Shown: positions 1-7,213, numbered from the stretch's first letter. The stretch is 10,971 nucleotides of DNA from an uncultured Limnohabitans sp. (GCF_937889215.1 NZ_CALBEX010000334.1:1-10971); one strand, 5' to 3'. The notes: generated from the letters alone by a model not told the origin. A program made the numbers and translations.

Positions 1-365
1 TGCTGCCCCACTACGTGGCAGACCAAAGCAACCCATTGCAAGATGTGTTCACCTTTGCTTATACCGTCACCGTGACCAACACTGGGCGCGTGCCTGTTCA
101 GTTGATTTCTCGCCACTGGGTGATCCAGGATGAGCGTGGCCACAGCGAAGAAGTCAAAGGTCTGGGTGTCGTGGGCCAGCAACCTTTGCTTCGGCCCGGC
201 GAAGCTTTTCAGTACACCAGCGGTTGCCGCCTCAAAGCCCCCAGCGGCACCATGGGGGGCAGTTACTTTTTTGTGGCCGAGGACGGGCACCGGTTTGATG
301 CACAAATCATCCCCTTTGTGCTTGAATCTTCCAGTGCCATGCCTTCTGGGCGCACCCTGCACTGA
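1..365 (+). CDS. apaG: ApaG family protein (DUF525), 5' end cut off by window
   Basis: ApaG is a small protein with a single fibronectin type III-like beta sandwich. In enterobacteria it is linked to cobalt and magnesium tolerance, but its biochemical role is not settled. The reading frame is already open at base 3 and encodes LPHYVADQ before the first GTG at 15. Family members have about 10-15 residues before this point, so the true start probably lies upstream of the window and the GTG at 15 is probably internal. Recognisable family blocks are TFAYTVTVTNTGRVPVQL, the GLGVVGQQPLL stretch, the PGEAFQYTSG turn and GTMGGSYFF. The TGA stop is at 363-365. The gene runs in the same direction as thiL, 38 bases downstream. 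The family call is firm; only the start is missing. Confidence 0.93.
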   Translation, partial: LPHYVADQSNPLQDVFTFAYTVTVTNTGRVPVQLISRHWVIQDERGHSEEVKGLGVVGQQPLLRPGEAFQYTSGCRLKAPSGTMGGSYFFVAEDGHRFDAQIIPFVLESSSAMPSGRTLH

Positions 366-403
366 GCCGGCTTGGGGCGTGACTTGCGGTTAAGCTCCTG
401 CCC

Positions 404-1366
404 ATGGGTGAATTTGAGCTGATCGAACGCTATTTCAAGCGCCGTCCGCGCCAAGCTGCGGTGGGCATTGGTGACGACTGTGCGGTCTGGACGCCGCTTT
501 CTGGCCATCAAATGGTTTTTTCTGCCGATATGCTGGTCGAAGGTCGCCATTTTTTGTCTACCGTCAACCCCAGAGCGCTAGGGCACAAGGCTTTGGCCGT
601 GAACCTGAGTGATTTGGCAGCTTGCGGTGCCACGCCGAGGGCTTTTCTGTTGTCCTTGGCCTTGCCTCAGGTTGATGAAGCTTGGCTTTCTGGTTTTTCT
701 GAAGGTCTGTTGGCATTGGCTGATGCACACGGCTGCGAGCTGATCGGAGGCGACACCACTCAAGGCCCGTTGAATTTGGCCATCACCGTGATCGGTGAGG
801 TACCGTTCGGCCAAAGCATTTTGCGCAGCGGTGCTCAACCAGGGGATGACTTGTACGTGAGTGGCCATTTGGGCGATGCCCGTTTGGCTCTCGAAGCTTT
901 TCGCGGCTTGAGTCTGCCGCAGGCTGTTTTCGACCTTGCCAGGTCGCGCATGGAAACCCCCTCACCCCGGATCGCGCTTGGCCAAGCCTTGCGCGGCGTG
1001 GCCAGCGCCATGGCGGACATCAGCGATGGCTTGCTCGGCGACCTGGGTCACATTCTGAAAGCCAGCGGTGTTGGTGCAGAGATCGAGTTGACTGGCTTGC
1101 GCGATGTGATGCTCACTGCCAAGCTTTGGGCGTGCCCGCCTGATGTGCACCGCACCTGTGTGCTGTCGGGTGGCGATGATTACGAGCTGGTGTTCACCGC
1201 TCCTGCCCACCTGCGCGATCGGGTGCAGGCTGTGGCCCATGCAAGCGATACGCTGGTCACCCACATTGGCCGCATCACTCAGGCGGACACCTTGGTGCTG
1301 CGCGACGCCTCTGGTCAAGTTGTTCCGTGCGACCTGTCTTCTTACGACCATTTCGCTTCACCATGA
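404..1366 (+). CDS. thiL: Thiamine-monophosphate kinase ThiL
   Basis: ThiL phosphorylates thiamine monophosphate with ATP to give thiamine diphosphate, the last step of cofactor synthesis in the cytoplasm. The protein has 320 residues, the usual length, with the AIR synthase/PurM fold. Visible motifs in order are GIGDDCAV (21-28), ADMLVEGRHF (41-50), NLSDLAACGATP (67-78), GGDTT (115-119), DISDG (205-209) and GGDDYEL (256-262). The Asp-rich motifs bind Mg-ATP in this family. The ATG at 404 is the first start after an in-frame TGA at 380-382, and MGEFELI matches the usual N-terminus. No good Shine-Dalgarno sequence precedes it. The stop overlaps the pgpA start as ATGA, which suggests translational coupling. 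No frameshift or missing motif is seen. Confidence 0.97.
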   Translation: MGEFELIERYFKRRPRQAAVGIGDDCAVWTPLSGHQMVFSADMLVEGRHFLSTVNPRALGHKALAVNLSDLAACGATPRAFLLSLALPQVDEAWLSGFSEGLLALADAHGCELIGGDTTQGPLNLAITVIGEVPFGQSILRSGAQPGDDLYVSGHLGDARLALEAFRGLSLPQAVFDLARSRMETPSPRIALGQALRGVASAMADISDGLLGDLGHILKASGVGAEIELTGLRDVMLTAKLWACPPDVHRTCVLSGGDDYELVFTAPAHLRDRVQAVAHASDTLVTHIGRITQADTLVLRDASGQVVPCDLSSYDHFASP

Positions 1367-1902
1367 CGCAGATGACACCACTTTTGCCCCCCACGGCCAT
1401 GTCAGGGCCCATTCGCCCAACAGCGGCTTTCATGTGGCGACACCCTGCGCACGCATTGGCTATGGGCTTCGGCTCGGGTTTGTCGCCCAAAGCCCCCGGC
1501 ACCGTGGGTAGCCTGTGGGGCTGGGCATCTTGGCTGGTGATTCAAGAGTTTTTCAGCCGACCTGTGCAGGCGGCTTGGATTGGGTTGGCGCTTTTGCTGG
1601 GTTGGTGGGCCAGTACAGTCACAGCGCGCAACATGCGTGTGAGCGATCCGGGCGCCATTGTTTGGGACGAAATTGTGGCCATGTGGTTGATCCTGTTTCT
1701 CGTGATGCCCACCGGCTGGGTCGGTCAATTGGCGGCTTTTGCCCTTTTCCGATTTTTTGACGCCGCCAAACCTGGCCCCGTTGCCTGGGCCGATCAAGCG
1801 TTCAAAGGCTTCGGCTGGCGTGGCGGCTGGGGCATCATGTGGGACGATCTTGTGGCGGCCTTTTGCACGCTGCTGGTCATTGCTTTATGGCGGTGGTTCT
1901 GA
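1363..1902 (+). CDS. pgpA: Phosphatidylglycerophosphatase A
   Basis: PgpA removes the phosphate from phosphatidylglycerophosphate at the inner membrane, giving phosphatidylglycerol. From the ATG at 1363 the protein has 179 residues. Family signatures are GSGLSPKAPGTVGS (37-50), IVWDE with acidic residues 102-103, FRFFDAAKPGP (129-139) and GIMWDDLVAA (157-166). Hydrophobic stretches near 52-85, 104-130 and 163-178 are probable membrane segments. The ATG at 1363 shares ATGA with the thiL stop. An in-frame GTG at 1327 would add 12 residues but lies inside thiL and adds nothing conserved, so it was not chosen. The first 23 residues are proline-rich and look unconserved. No Shine-Dalgarno site is seen, which fits translation coupled to thiL. 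Its TGA overlaps the pncC ATG. Confidence 0.95.
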   Translation: MTQMTPLLPPTAMSGPIRPTAAFMWRHPAHALAMGFGSGLSPKAPGTVGSLWGWASWLVIQEFFSRPVQAAWIGLALLLGWWASTVTARNMRVSDPGAIVWDEIVAMWLILFLVMPTGWVGQLAAFALFRFFDAAKPGPVAWADQAFKGFGWRGGWGIMWDDLVAAFCTLLVIALWRWF

Positions 1903-2375
1903 TGACCGACTTGACTGCATGTTTGGCCAATAAACTGACCAAACTGGACTGGATGATGGCCACCGCCGAGAGCTGCACAGGCGGCATGATCGCCGCGCAA
2001 TGCACGGATTTGCCGGGCTCCAGTATTTGGTTTGAACGGGGATTTGTGACCTACTCCAATGCGGCCAAAACCGACATGTTGGGTGTCTCTTCGTCACTTA
2101 TTCTTGAACAAGGCGCAGTCAGTGAGCCGGTCGCCCGGGCCATGGCCATGGGCGCTGTCGAATGTTCCCAAGCCCGCGTGTCCTTGGCCGTGACAGGTAT
2201 TGCAGGGCCCGGGGGCGGCAGCCAGACCAAGCCTGTCGGCACTGTGTGGTTGGCTTGGTGCGTCAACGGCAAAGTCGATGCTGAGCTTTGCGTATTCGAA
2301 GGGGATCGCGCCAAAGTCAGACAAGCCGCTGCAGCGCAGGCGTTGATGGGGCTGTTCAAGCGGCTGCCGATCTGA
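1902..2375 (+). CDS. pncC: Nicotinamide-nucleotide amidase, stand-alone CinA C-terminal domain
   Basis: PncC hydrolyses nicotinamide mononucleotide to nicotinic acid mononucleotide and ammonia, returning it to NAD synthesis. The protein has 157 residues and is only the C-terminal domain of CinA; the N-terminal MoCF-like domain of competence-type CinA is absent, as in E. coli YgaD/PncC. Visible blocks are TAESCTGG (21-28) with the probable nucleophile Ser24, GFVTYSNAAK (47-56) with Tyr51 and Lys56 matching the Ser-Lys-Tyr catalytic set, GAVSEPVA, and TGIAGPGGG followed by KPVGTVW. The ATG at 1902 overlaps the pgpA stop as TGATG. An in-frame ATG at 1839 lies deep in pgpA and adds unrelated residues, so it was rejected. 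It is the last plus-strand gene before the convergence point. Confidence 0.94.
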   Translation: MTDLTACLANKLTKLDWMMATAESCTGGMIAAQCTDLPGSSIWFERGFVTYSNAAKTDMLGVSSSLILEQGAVSEPVARAMAMGAVECSQARVSLAVTGIAGPGGGSQTKPVGTVWLAWCVNGKVDAELCVFEGDRAKVRQAAAAQALMGLFKRLPI

Positions 2376-2425
2376 AGCACGCCAACACAAGTGCAATCAA
2401 GGGCTGAAAAGCAGAAACAAAAAAA

Positions 2426-2447
2426 ACCCTCTTGCGAGGGTATTTTT
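2426..2447. terminator. Probable bidirectional Rho-independent terminator
   Basis: ACCCTC (2426-2431) and GAGGGT (2436-2441) form a perfect 6 bp stem with a 4-base loop. Read on the plus strand it is followed by ATTTTT, ending pncC 50 bases after its stop. Read on the minus strand it is followed by eight T residues counting the last stem base, ending the tRNA-fMet/ribosomal transcript. The minus-direction T tract is the stronger. The position between two convergent units supports the call. Confidence 0.8.
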
Positions 2448-2451
2448 GCAA

Positions 2452-2468
2452 TCAACAAAACTTGTTGA
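2452..2468. other. AT-rich inverted repeat in the tRNA 3' trailer
   Basis: TCAACAA (2452-2458) and TTGTTGA (2462-2468) are perfect inverted repeats, 7 bp with a 3-base loop. On the minus strand the element starts 4 bases past the encoded CCA and precedes the terminator hairpin. It may help 3' processing of the tRNA precursor or act as a weak extra stop. This is inference; the stem is AT-rich and not very stable. Confidence 0.45.
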
Positions 2469-2472
2469 AAAA

Positions 2473-2549
<77 letters not shown>

Positions 2550-2559
2550 GTATCTTTGA

Positions 2560-2565
2560 ATTATA
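2560..2565 (-). promoter_or_regulatory. Candidate -10 box for tRNA-fMet
   Basis: A perfect TATAAT on the minus strand lies in the 18-base gap between rplQ and the tRNA, 10 bases before the mature 5' end. Transcription would begin a few bases before the tRNA. No convincing -35 hexamer is seen 16-19 bases upstream inside the 3' end of rplQ, and there is no TGn extension. The -10 is also part of a GGTAT/ATACC inverted repeat (2549-2553 and 2563-2567) that is probably chance. Confidence 0.35.
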
Positions 2566-2567
2566 CC

Positions 2568-2954
2568 TTACTCTGCTGCTGTTTCGGCAGAAGAATCACC
2601 ACGGTCAACCAATTCAACCAAGGCCATCGGGGCATTGTCACCCACGCGGTATCCCATTTTCAGGATGCGAGTGTAACCACCGGGGCGCTTAGCAAAACGT
2701 GGGCCAAGATCGGCAAACAATTTGACAACGCTGTCACGGTCACGCAGGCGGTTGAAAGCCAAGCGCTTGTTGGACAAGCTGTCTTCTTTGGCCAAAGTGA
2801 TCATCGGCTCAATGACGCGACGCAGCTCTTTGGCTTTGGGCAATGTGGTTTTGATGACTTCGTGCTCAATGAGCGAATTCATCATGTTGCGCAGCATGGC
2901 GAGGCGGTGCTCGCTGGTGCGGTTCAATTTACGGAGGCCGTGTCCGTGGCGCAT
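2568..2954 (-). CDS. rplQ: 50S ribosomal protein L17
   Basis: L17 is a large-subunit protein that sits near the peptide exit tunnel. The protein has 128 residues, the normal length for proteobacteria. The N-terminus [17 protein letters not shown] is a clear family signature. It is followed by [28 protein letters not shown] helices and a conserved [18 protein letters not shown] segment near the C-terminus, then a short acidic, alanine-rich tail. The ATG at 2954 has an upstream AAAGG Shine-Dalgarno site. It follows rpoA, as in the E. coli alpha operon, but with an 81-base gap that holds two inverted repeats. It is the last protein gene of the cluster. Confidence 0.98.
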   Translation of the reverse strand: MRHGHGLRKLNRTSEHRLAMLRNMMNSLIEHEVIKTTLPKAKELRRVIEPMITLAKEDSLSNKRLAFNRLRDRDSVVKLFADLGPRFAKRPGGYTRILKMGYRVGDNAPMALVELVDRGDSSAETAAE

Positions 2955-2979
2955 GGTGCTTACCTTTCTTTATTAAACA

Positions 2980-3026
2980 GGCAGCCGTATCAGGTACTGC
3001 CCGTGCACACCCCGGAATTCTCCGGG
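2980..3026 (-). other. Two possible mRNA hairpins between rpoA and rplQ
   Basis: CCCGGA (3011-3016) and TCCGGG (3021-3026) form a 6 bp stem with a 4-base loop. GGCAG (2980-2984) and CTGCC (2997-3001) form a 5 bp stem with a 12-base loop. Read in the transcript, the first stem starts 10 bases past the rpoA stop codon. Neither is followed by a T run, so they are not intrinsic terminators. A role in mRNA stability or processing between rpoA and rplQ is possible but unproven. Confidence 0.45.
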
Positions 3027-3035
3027 AACTTCGTA

Positions 3036-4028
3036 TTATCGCTTGTCAAGACCTGCTGGTGGCCAGGCTTCGAGCTTCATGCCCAAAGTCAAACCACGCG
3101 AAGCCAGAACTTCCTTGATTTCGTTGAGCGACTTGCGACCCAGATTAGGGGTCTTGAGCAATTCATTCTCAGTGCGTTGAATCAGGTCACCGATGTAATA
3201 AATATTTTCTGCTTTGAGGCAGTTGGCCGAACGAACGGTGAGTTCCAGTTCGTCCACAGGGCGCAACAAGATCGGGTCGAAACTGCCTGCACCACCGCGC
3301 ACTGCAGGCGCATCAAACGCTGACAATTCACTGCCTTCGAGTTGTGCGAACACAGCCAACTGTTCGACCAAAATTTTAGACGAGGCGCGCACCGCGTCTT
3401 CGGCGGTGATGGCACCGTTGGTCTCGATTTCAATGACCAATTTGTCCAAATCGGTGCGCTGCTCGACACGTGCGCTTTCAACGGTGTAGCTCACGCGCTT
3501 GACCGGCGAAAAAGATGCGTCCAGCACAATGCGACCCAAGGCTTTGGTCGGCTCGTCAGCATAACGGCGCATGCTGCCTGGCACATAACCACGGCCTTTT
3601 TCAACCTTGATCTGCATGTCCAGCTTGCCGCCTTGCGACAAGATGGCGATGACGTGTTCAGGATTGATGATTTCAACGTCGTGTGGCGTCTGAATGTCGG
3701 CCGCAGTGACGGGACCTTCGCCGTCTTTGCGCAGACTCAGCGTCACTTCATCACGGTTGTGCAACTTGAAAACGACACCTTTGAGGTTCAACAAGATGTT
3801 GACCACGTCTTGTTGGACGCCATCGATGGAGGAGTACTCATGCACGACACCCGCGATCGTCACTTCAGTGGCCGAATAGCCGACCATGGAGGACAACAAA
3901 ACGCGGCGCAGTGCGTTGCCAAGGGTATGGCCATAACCACGTTCAAAAGGCTCTAGCGTGACTTTTGCACGGTTAGGGGCCAGTTGTTCAACTTGGATGG
4001 CTTTGGGTTTCAACAGATTGGTTTGCAT
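3036..4028 (-). CDS. rpoA: DNA-directed RNA polymerase subunit alpha
   Basis: Alpha forms the dimer that nucleates assembly of RNA polymerase, and its C-terminal domain contacts UP elements and activators. The protein has 330 residues, full length. The N-terminal domain (about 1-235) carries [19 protein letters not shown] (29-47), which includes the core-assembly surface. A linker of about 20 residues leads to the C-terminal domain (about 255-325). There [14 protein letters not shown] contains Arg266, which matches the DNA-binding Arg265 of E. coli, and [19 protein letters not shown] forms the helix-hairpin-helix. The ATG at 4028 is preceded by a good AGAGGA site. The gene lies between rpsD and rplQ, the classic alpha operon order. 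Gaps on both sides are wide (100 and 81 bases). Confidence 0.99.
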   Translation of the reverse strand: MQTNLLKPKAIQVEQLAPNRAKVTLEPFERGYGHTLGNALRRVLLSSMVGYSATEVTIAGVVHEYSSIDGVQQDVVNILLNLKGVVFKLHNRDEVTLSLRKDGEGPVTAADIQTPHDVEIINPEHVIAILSQGGKLDMQIKVEKGRGYVPGSMRRYADEPTKALGRIVLDASFSPVKRVSYTVESARVEQRTDLDKLVIEIETNGAITAEDAVRASSKILVEQLAVFAQLEGSELSAFDAPAVRGGAGSFDPILLRPVDELELTVRSANCLKAENIYYIGDLIQRTENELLKTPNLGRKSLNEIKEVLASRGLTLGMKLEAWPPAGLDKR

Positions 4029-4049
4029 TCAGAATTCCTCTCAATACCC

Positions 4050-4103
4050 CCGGTCCGTTACACCGGTAAGGCTGATGAAGCACCCAGCCCACAATGCCTT
4101 GTG
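4050..4103 (-). other. Two possible mRNA hairpins between rpsD and rpoA
   Basis: The 100-base gap has no gene. CCGGT (4050-4054) and ACCGG (4062-4066) can form a 5 bp stem with a 7-base loop just upstream of the rpoA ribosome site. CACAA (4090-4094) and TTGTG (4099-4103) can form a second 5 bp stem with a 4-base loop. Both are short and could be chance, and neither has a terminator T tract. They are listed because the other wide gaps of the cluster also hold such pairs. Confidence 0.35.
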
Positions 4104-4128
4104 CGCCGGGAACAATTGAAACAGCGAA

Positions 4129-4752
4129 TTAACGTGAATACAGTTCGACGATCAACGATTCGTTGATGTCGGCACCAAATTCGTCCCGGTCAGGAACTTT
4201 CTTGAAGGTGCCTTCAGCCTTGTCGGCATTGACTTCAACCCAAGCAGGCATGCCCACTTGTGCAGCCAATTGCAAAGCTTCAACCACACGGTTTTGCTTT
4301 TTAGACTTTTCGCGAACTGCCACCACATCACCGGCCTTGACCAGGTATGAAGGAATGTTCACGGACTGGCCATTCACGGTGATGGCTTTGTGCGAAACCA
4401 TTTGACGGGCTTCAGCGCGCGTGGACCCGAAGCCCATACGGTAAACCACGTTGTCCAAGCGGCACTCGAGCAAAGCCAACAGGTTAGAACCTGTGTTGCC
4501 TTTGCGGCGATCAGCTTCGGCAAAATAACGGCGGAATTGCTTTTCCAACACGCCATACATGCGTTTGACTTTTTGCTTTTCGCGCAGTTGCAGACCGTAG
4601 TCAGAGGTGCGCTGGCCTGAAGTGCGGCCGTGTTGACCAGGCTTAGTGTCAAATTTAGACTTGTCCGCGATTGAGCGACGTGCGCTCTTGAGGAACAAGT
4701 CAGTGCCTTCACGGCGTGAGAGTTTGGCCTTGGGGCCGAGGTAGCGTGCCAC
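4129..4752 (-). CDS. rpsD: 30S ribosomal protein S4
   Basis: S4 is a primary 16S rRNA binder that starts assembly of the 30S body. In E. coli it also represses its own operon. The protein has 207 residues, the usual length. [16 protein letters not shown] is the expected N-terminus, and the S4 RNA-binding fold spans about 97-160 with [20 protein letters not shown] and ITVNG. The N-terminal region lacks the zinc-binding cysteines found in some S4 proteins, so this is the zinc-free type. The start is GTG at 4752, placed by the family N-terminus and an AAAGGA site 8 bases upstream. The 86-base leader behind rpsK holds the strongest inverted repeats of the cluster, which may be where control of this gene acts. 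Confidence 0.98.
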   Translation of the reverse strand: MARYLGPKAKLSRREGTDLFLKSARRSIADKSKFDTKPGQHGRTSGQRTSDYGLQLREKQKVKRMYGVLEKQFRRYFAEADRRKGNTGSNLLALLECRLDNVVYRMGFGSTRAEARQMVSHKAITVNGQSVNIPSYLVKAGDVVAVREKSKKQNRVVEALQLAAQVGMPAWVEVNADKAEGTFKKVPDRDEFGADINESLIVELYSR

Positions 4753-4774
4753 TTGATTTTCCTTTATGCAGCTG

Positions 4775-4820
4775 CCGCATCAAAAAATGCGGGAGCCAGG
4801 CGATGCAAGCATGGCCTGGC
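4775..4820 (-). promoter_or_regulatory. Tandem hairpins in the rpsD leader, possible autoregulatory site
   Basis: GCCAGGC (4795-4801) and GCCTGGC (4814-4820) make a 7 bp GC-rich stem. Inside, ATGC/GCAT can add pairs after a G-G mismatch. In transcript order this is followed by CCGCAT and ATGCGG (4787-4792 with 4775-4780), a 6 bp stem whose loop is TTTTTG. The ATGC of the second stem can instead pair with the GCAT at 4766-4769 next to the Shine-Dalgarno site, so two folds compete. The structures are seen; control by S4 or by attenuation is inference. Confidence 0.5.
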
Positions 4821-4838
4821 GGTGGGCTTGGTTTGAAA

Positions 4839-5243
4839 TTAGATACGACGGCGCTTTTGAGGGCGGCAGCCGTTGTGGGGAACCGGCGTCACATCGGCGA
4901 TCGATGTGATGCGGATACCCAAAGCACCCAATGCGCGGACCGAAGATTCACGACCTGGGCCGGGACCTTTGATTTCGACGTCAAGGTTTTTGATGCCTTG
5001 TTCTTGCGCAGCACGACCAGCGACTTCAGAGGCGACCTGGGCAGCAAAAGGTGTCGACTTGCGTGAACCCTTGAAGCCCTGTCCACCCGATGAAGCCCAC
5101 GACAAGGCGTTGCCCTGGCGGTCGGTGATCGTGATGATGGTGTTGTTGAACGAAGCGTGCACGTGTGCAATACCGTCTGCAATGTTCTTGCGGACTTTTT
5201 TACGGACACGTTGTGAGGCGCTATTCGATTGTGCTTTTGCCAT
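4839..5243 (-). CDS. rpsK: 30S ribosomal protein S11
   Basis: S11 lies on the platform of the small subunit near the E site and helps select the correct tRNA. The protein has 134 residues, slightly longer than the 129 of E. coli because of the N-terminal tail [20 protein letters not shown]. Conserved blocks are [53 protein letters not shown] and the C-terminal [15 protein letters not shown]. The ATG at 5243 follows the rpsM stop by 19 bases, with GAGAG as a modest ribosome site. The order rpsM-rpsK-rpsD-rpoA-rplQ is that of the alpha operon. Its TAA at 4839-4841 opens the hairpin-rich leader of rpsD. Confidence 0.99.
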   Translation of the reverse strand: MAKAQSNSASQRVRKKVRKNIADGIAHVHASFNNTIITITDRQGNALSWASSGGQGFKGSRKSTPFAAQVASEVAGRAAQEQGIKNLDVEIKGPGPGRESSVRALGALGIRITSIADVTPVPHNGCRPQKRRRI

Positions 5244-5262
5244 GGTGGTCTCTCAATCCTGC

Positions 5263-5628
5263 TTATTTCTTCAGAGCCGCAGCACCTTTACGCGGACCCT
5301 TGCGAGTACGAGCATTGGTACGTGTACGCTGACCGCGCATTGGCAAACCGCGACGATGGCGGAAACCACGGTAGCAACCAATGTCCATCAAACGCTTGAT
5401 GTTCATGGTGGTTTCACGACGCAGGTCACCTTCAATGGTGAACACAGCGATTTGGTCGCGAATTTTTTCCAGGTCACCGTCGGTCAGATCTTTGATCTTT
5501 TTCGAATAAGCGATGCCAGAAGCTTCGCAAATCTGTCGAGCGCGGGTGCGACCAATGCCAAAAATCGATGTCAAACCGATTTCGGTATGTTTGTGCGGCG
5601 GAATGTTGATGCCAGCGATACGTGCCAT
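5263..5628 (-). CDS. rpsM: 30S ribosomal protein S13
   Basis: S13 sits in the head of the small subunit and forms bridges to the 50S subunit and contacts with P-site tRNA. The protein has 121 residues, full length. [26 protein letters not shown] (the helix-two-turn-helix region), [46 protein letters not shown] C-terminal signatures and the basic tail are all present. The ATG at 5628 has a good AAGAGGA site. Only 24 bases separate it from rpmJ. In E. coli the alpha operon promoter and the S4-binding pseudoknot lie in front of rpsM; that cannot fit here, so rpsM is probably read through from secY/rpmJ. Confidence 0.99.
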   Translation of the reverse strand: MARIAGINIPPHKHTEIGLTSIFGIGRTRARQICEASGIAYSKKIKDLTDGDLEKIRDQIAVFTIEGDLRRETTMNIKRLMDIGCYRGFRHRRGLPMRGQRTRTNARTRKGPRKGAAALKK

Positions 5629-5652
5629 TTTCGTCCTCTTGTACTAATTCAA

Positions 5653-5766
5653 TCAGCCTTGACGCTGCTTGTGACGTGGATCCGTGCAGATCACACGAAC
5701 AATGCCGTTACGGCGAATGATCTTGCAGTTGCGGCAAATTTTCTTCACCGAAGCCGAAACTTTCAT
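5653..5766 (-). CDS. rpmJ: 50S ribosomal protein L36 (zinc-ribbon type)
   Basis: L36 is the smallest large-subunit protein and helps fold 23S rRNA. This 37-residue gene begins [15 protein letters not shown] and ends [10 protein letters not shown]. The zinc set is visible as Cys11, Cys14, Cys27 and His32, spaced as in the zinc-binding C+ form of L36. The ATG at 5764-5766 follows a TAGGAGAG ribosome site and the TGA is at 5653-5655. It sits between secY and rpsM as in many proteobacteria. In many betaproteobacteria infA lies between secY and rpmJ; here the 105-base gap is too short for it. Confidence 0.97.
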   Translation of the reverse strand: MKVSASVKKICRNCKIIRRNGIVRVICTDPRHKQRQG

Positions 5767-5790
5767 GGTTCTCTCCTAAAACTCATCGAA

Positions 5791-5844
5791 ACCCAGACAT
5801 CACAGACTGGGTGAAAATTGTGGCCTGACACTTGAAGCATCAGG
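5791..5844 (-). other. Two inverted repeats between secY and rpmJ
   Basis: The 105-base gap after secY has no gene. ACCCAG (5791-5796) and CTGGGT (5807-5812) form a perfect 6 bp stem with a 10-base loop. CCTGA (5824-5828) and TCAGG (5840-5844) form a 5 bp stem with an 11-base loop. No T tract follows either one, so termination is unlikely. The region could mark an RNA processing point between the spc-like and alpha-like parts of the cluster. Confidence 0.4.
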
Positions 5845-5871
5845 ATCTTTACAAACCTCGAACCAAGTCAA

Positions 5872-7191
5872 TCAAGACTTGAAACTCGCTTTCTTTAAAA
5901 GCGAATCGTACTGTTGCGACATCATGTAGTTTTGTACTTGTGACATGAAATCCATGGTCACGACCACAATGATCAGCAAGGATGTGCCGCCAAAGTAAAA
6001 CGGAACATTGTATTTCAGAATCAAGAACTCAGGCAGCAAACACACGAAGGTGATGTAAGCAGCACCAACTGCGGTCAACCGAAGCAAAATCTTGTCAATG
6101 TATTTGGCAGTCTGATCACCAGGGCGTATACCCGGAATGAAAGCACCACTTTTCTTCAAGTTGTCTGCTGTTTCACGGCTGTTGAAAACAAGTGCCGTGT
6201 AGAAGAAACAAAAGAAGATGATGGCCACTGCATAAAACATCACATACACAGGTTGTCCGGGCGCCAAAGCACTTGCCACATCTTTAAAGAAGCGAACAAC
6301 CATGCTTTCGGACGAACCCGAGCTGAACCAACCGATGAGCGTTGCAGGCAGCAAGATGATCGATGAAGCGAAAATCGGGGGGATCACGCCAGCCATGTTC
6401 AGCTTGAGGGGCAAGTGCGACGATTGACCGCCATACACTTTGTTACCAACCTGACGGCGTGCGTAATTGACCAATATTTTTCGCTGGCCGCGTTCCACGA
6501 AGACCACGAAGTAGGTCACCAAAGCCACCACCACAATGATCAACATCGAGATCAGTGGGTTCATGGCACCAGTGCGAACCAACTCAAACAAGCCGCCCAT
6601 CGCATTGGGCAAGCCCGCAGCGATACCAGCGAAAATCAAAATCGAAATGCCATTCCCCAAACCGCGCTCTGTGATCTGTTCACCTAACCACATCAGGAAC
6701 ATGGCTCCGGCAGTCAAACTCACAACAGCCGTTATACGGAATCCAAAACCTGGGTTGATCACCAGGCCAGCAGATGCTTCTAGAGCGACAGCAATACCGA
6801 AGGATTGAAAGATCGCCAAACCCAAAGCACCAAAGCGTGTGTACTGGGTGATCTTTCGACGGCCAGACTCACCTTCTTTTTTCATTTGCTCGAACATGGG
6901 CACCACATACGTCATCAGCTGCATCACGATGGATGCGGAGATGTACGGCATGATGCCCAGTGCAAACACTGTGAATCGAGACAACGCACCACCTGAGAAC
7001 ATGTTGAACAAGCTCAGAATGCCGCCTTGCTGACCGTTGAACAACTGCTTGAGCTGGTCAGGGTCGATTCCAGGAACTGGAATGTGTGCGCCGACCCGGT
7101 AAACCACCAACGCCAACAGCAAAAACATGAGCCGGCGACGCAAGTCACCGAACTTGCCTGCTTTGGCTGTTTGATTAGCGATGGTTGCCAC
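5872..7191 (-). CDS. secY: Preprotein translocase subunit SecY
   Basis: SecY is the channel of the SecYEG translocon in the inner membrane; it passes unfolded proteins driven by SecA and releases membrane segments into the bilayer. The protein has 439 residues, normal length, with ten predicted membrane helices. Examples are about 21-40 ([10 protein letters not shown]), 72-95 after the plug region, 119-138, 152-170 and 181-196. [15 protein letters not shown] in the cytoplasmic loop after helix 6 is a SecA/ribosome contact region, and [10 protein letters not shown] before helix 9 is a family signature. The start codon is GTG at 7191, fixed by the N-terminus MATIANQ; the ribosome site (GAG about 9 bases upstream) is weak. 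It follows rplO by 22 bases, as in the E. coli spc operon. Confidence 0.98.
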   Translation of the reverse strand: MATIANQTAKAGKFGDLRRRLMFLLLALVVYRVGAHIPVPGIDPDQLKQLFNGQQGGILSLFNMFSGGALSRFTVFALGIMPYISASIVMQLMTYVVPMFEQMKKEGESGRRKITQYTRFGALGLAIFQSFGIAVALEASAGLVINPGFGFRITAVVSLTAGAMFLMWLGEQITERGLGNGISILIFAGIAAGLPNAMGGLFELVRTGAMNPLISMLIIVVVALVTYFVVFVERGQRKILVNYARRQVGNKVYGGQSSHLPLKLNMAGVIPPIFASSIILLPATLIGWFSSGSSESMVVRFFKDVASALAPGQPVYVMFYAVAIIFFCFFYTALVFNSRETADNLKKSGAFIPGIRPGDQTAKYIDKILLRLTAVGAAYITFVCLLPEFLILKYNVPFYFGGTSLLIIVVVTMDFMSQVQNYMMSQQYDSLLKKASFKS

Positions 7192-7213
7192 GTTGTGTCT
7201 CGTTCTTCAAAAT

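Noticed and set aside
962..1351. Minus-strand open frame inside thiL
   Set aside because: It is fully covered by thiL, whose conserved motifs are continuous through this region.
3011..3026. CCCGGA/TCCGGG stem as an intrinsic terminator after rpoA
   Set aside because: No T tract follows on the minus strand and rplQ continues downstream in the same direction.
2556..3956. Long plus-strand open frames (255 and 204 codons) antisense to rplQ and rpoA
   Set aside because: Same reason: they mirror highly expressed genes on the minus strand, and the translated sequences resemble no known protein.
4873..5814. 313-codon plus-strand open frame antisense to rpsK, rpsM and rpmJ
   Set aside because: It runs opposite to three certain ribosomal genes, has no family signature, no ribosome site of note, and is explained by the codon bias of the real genes.
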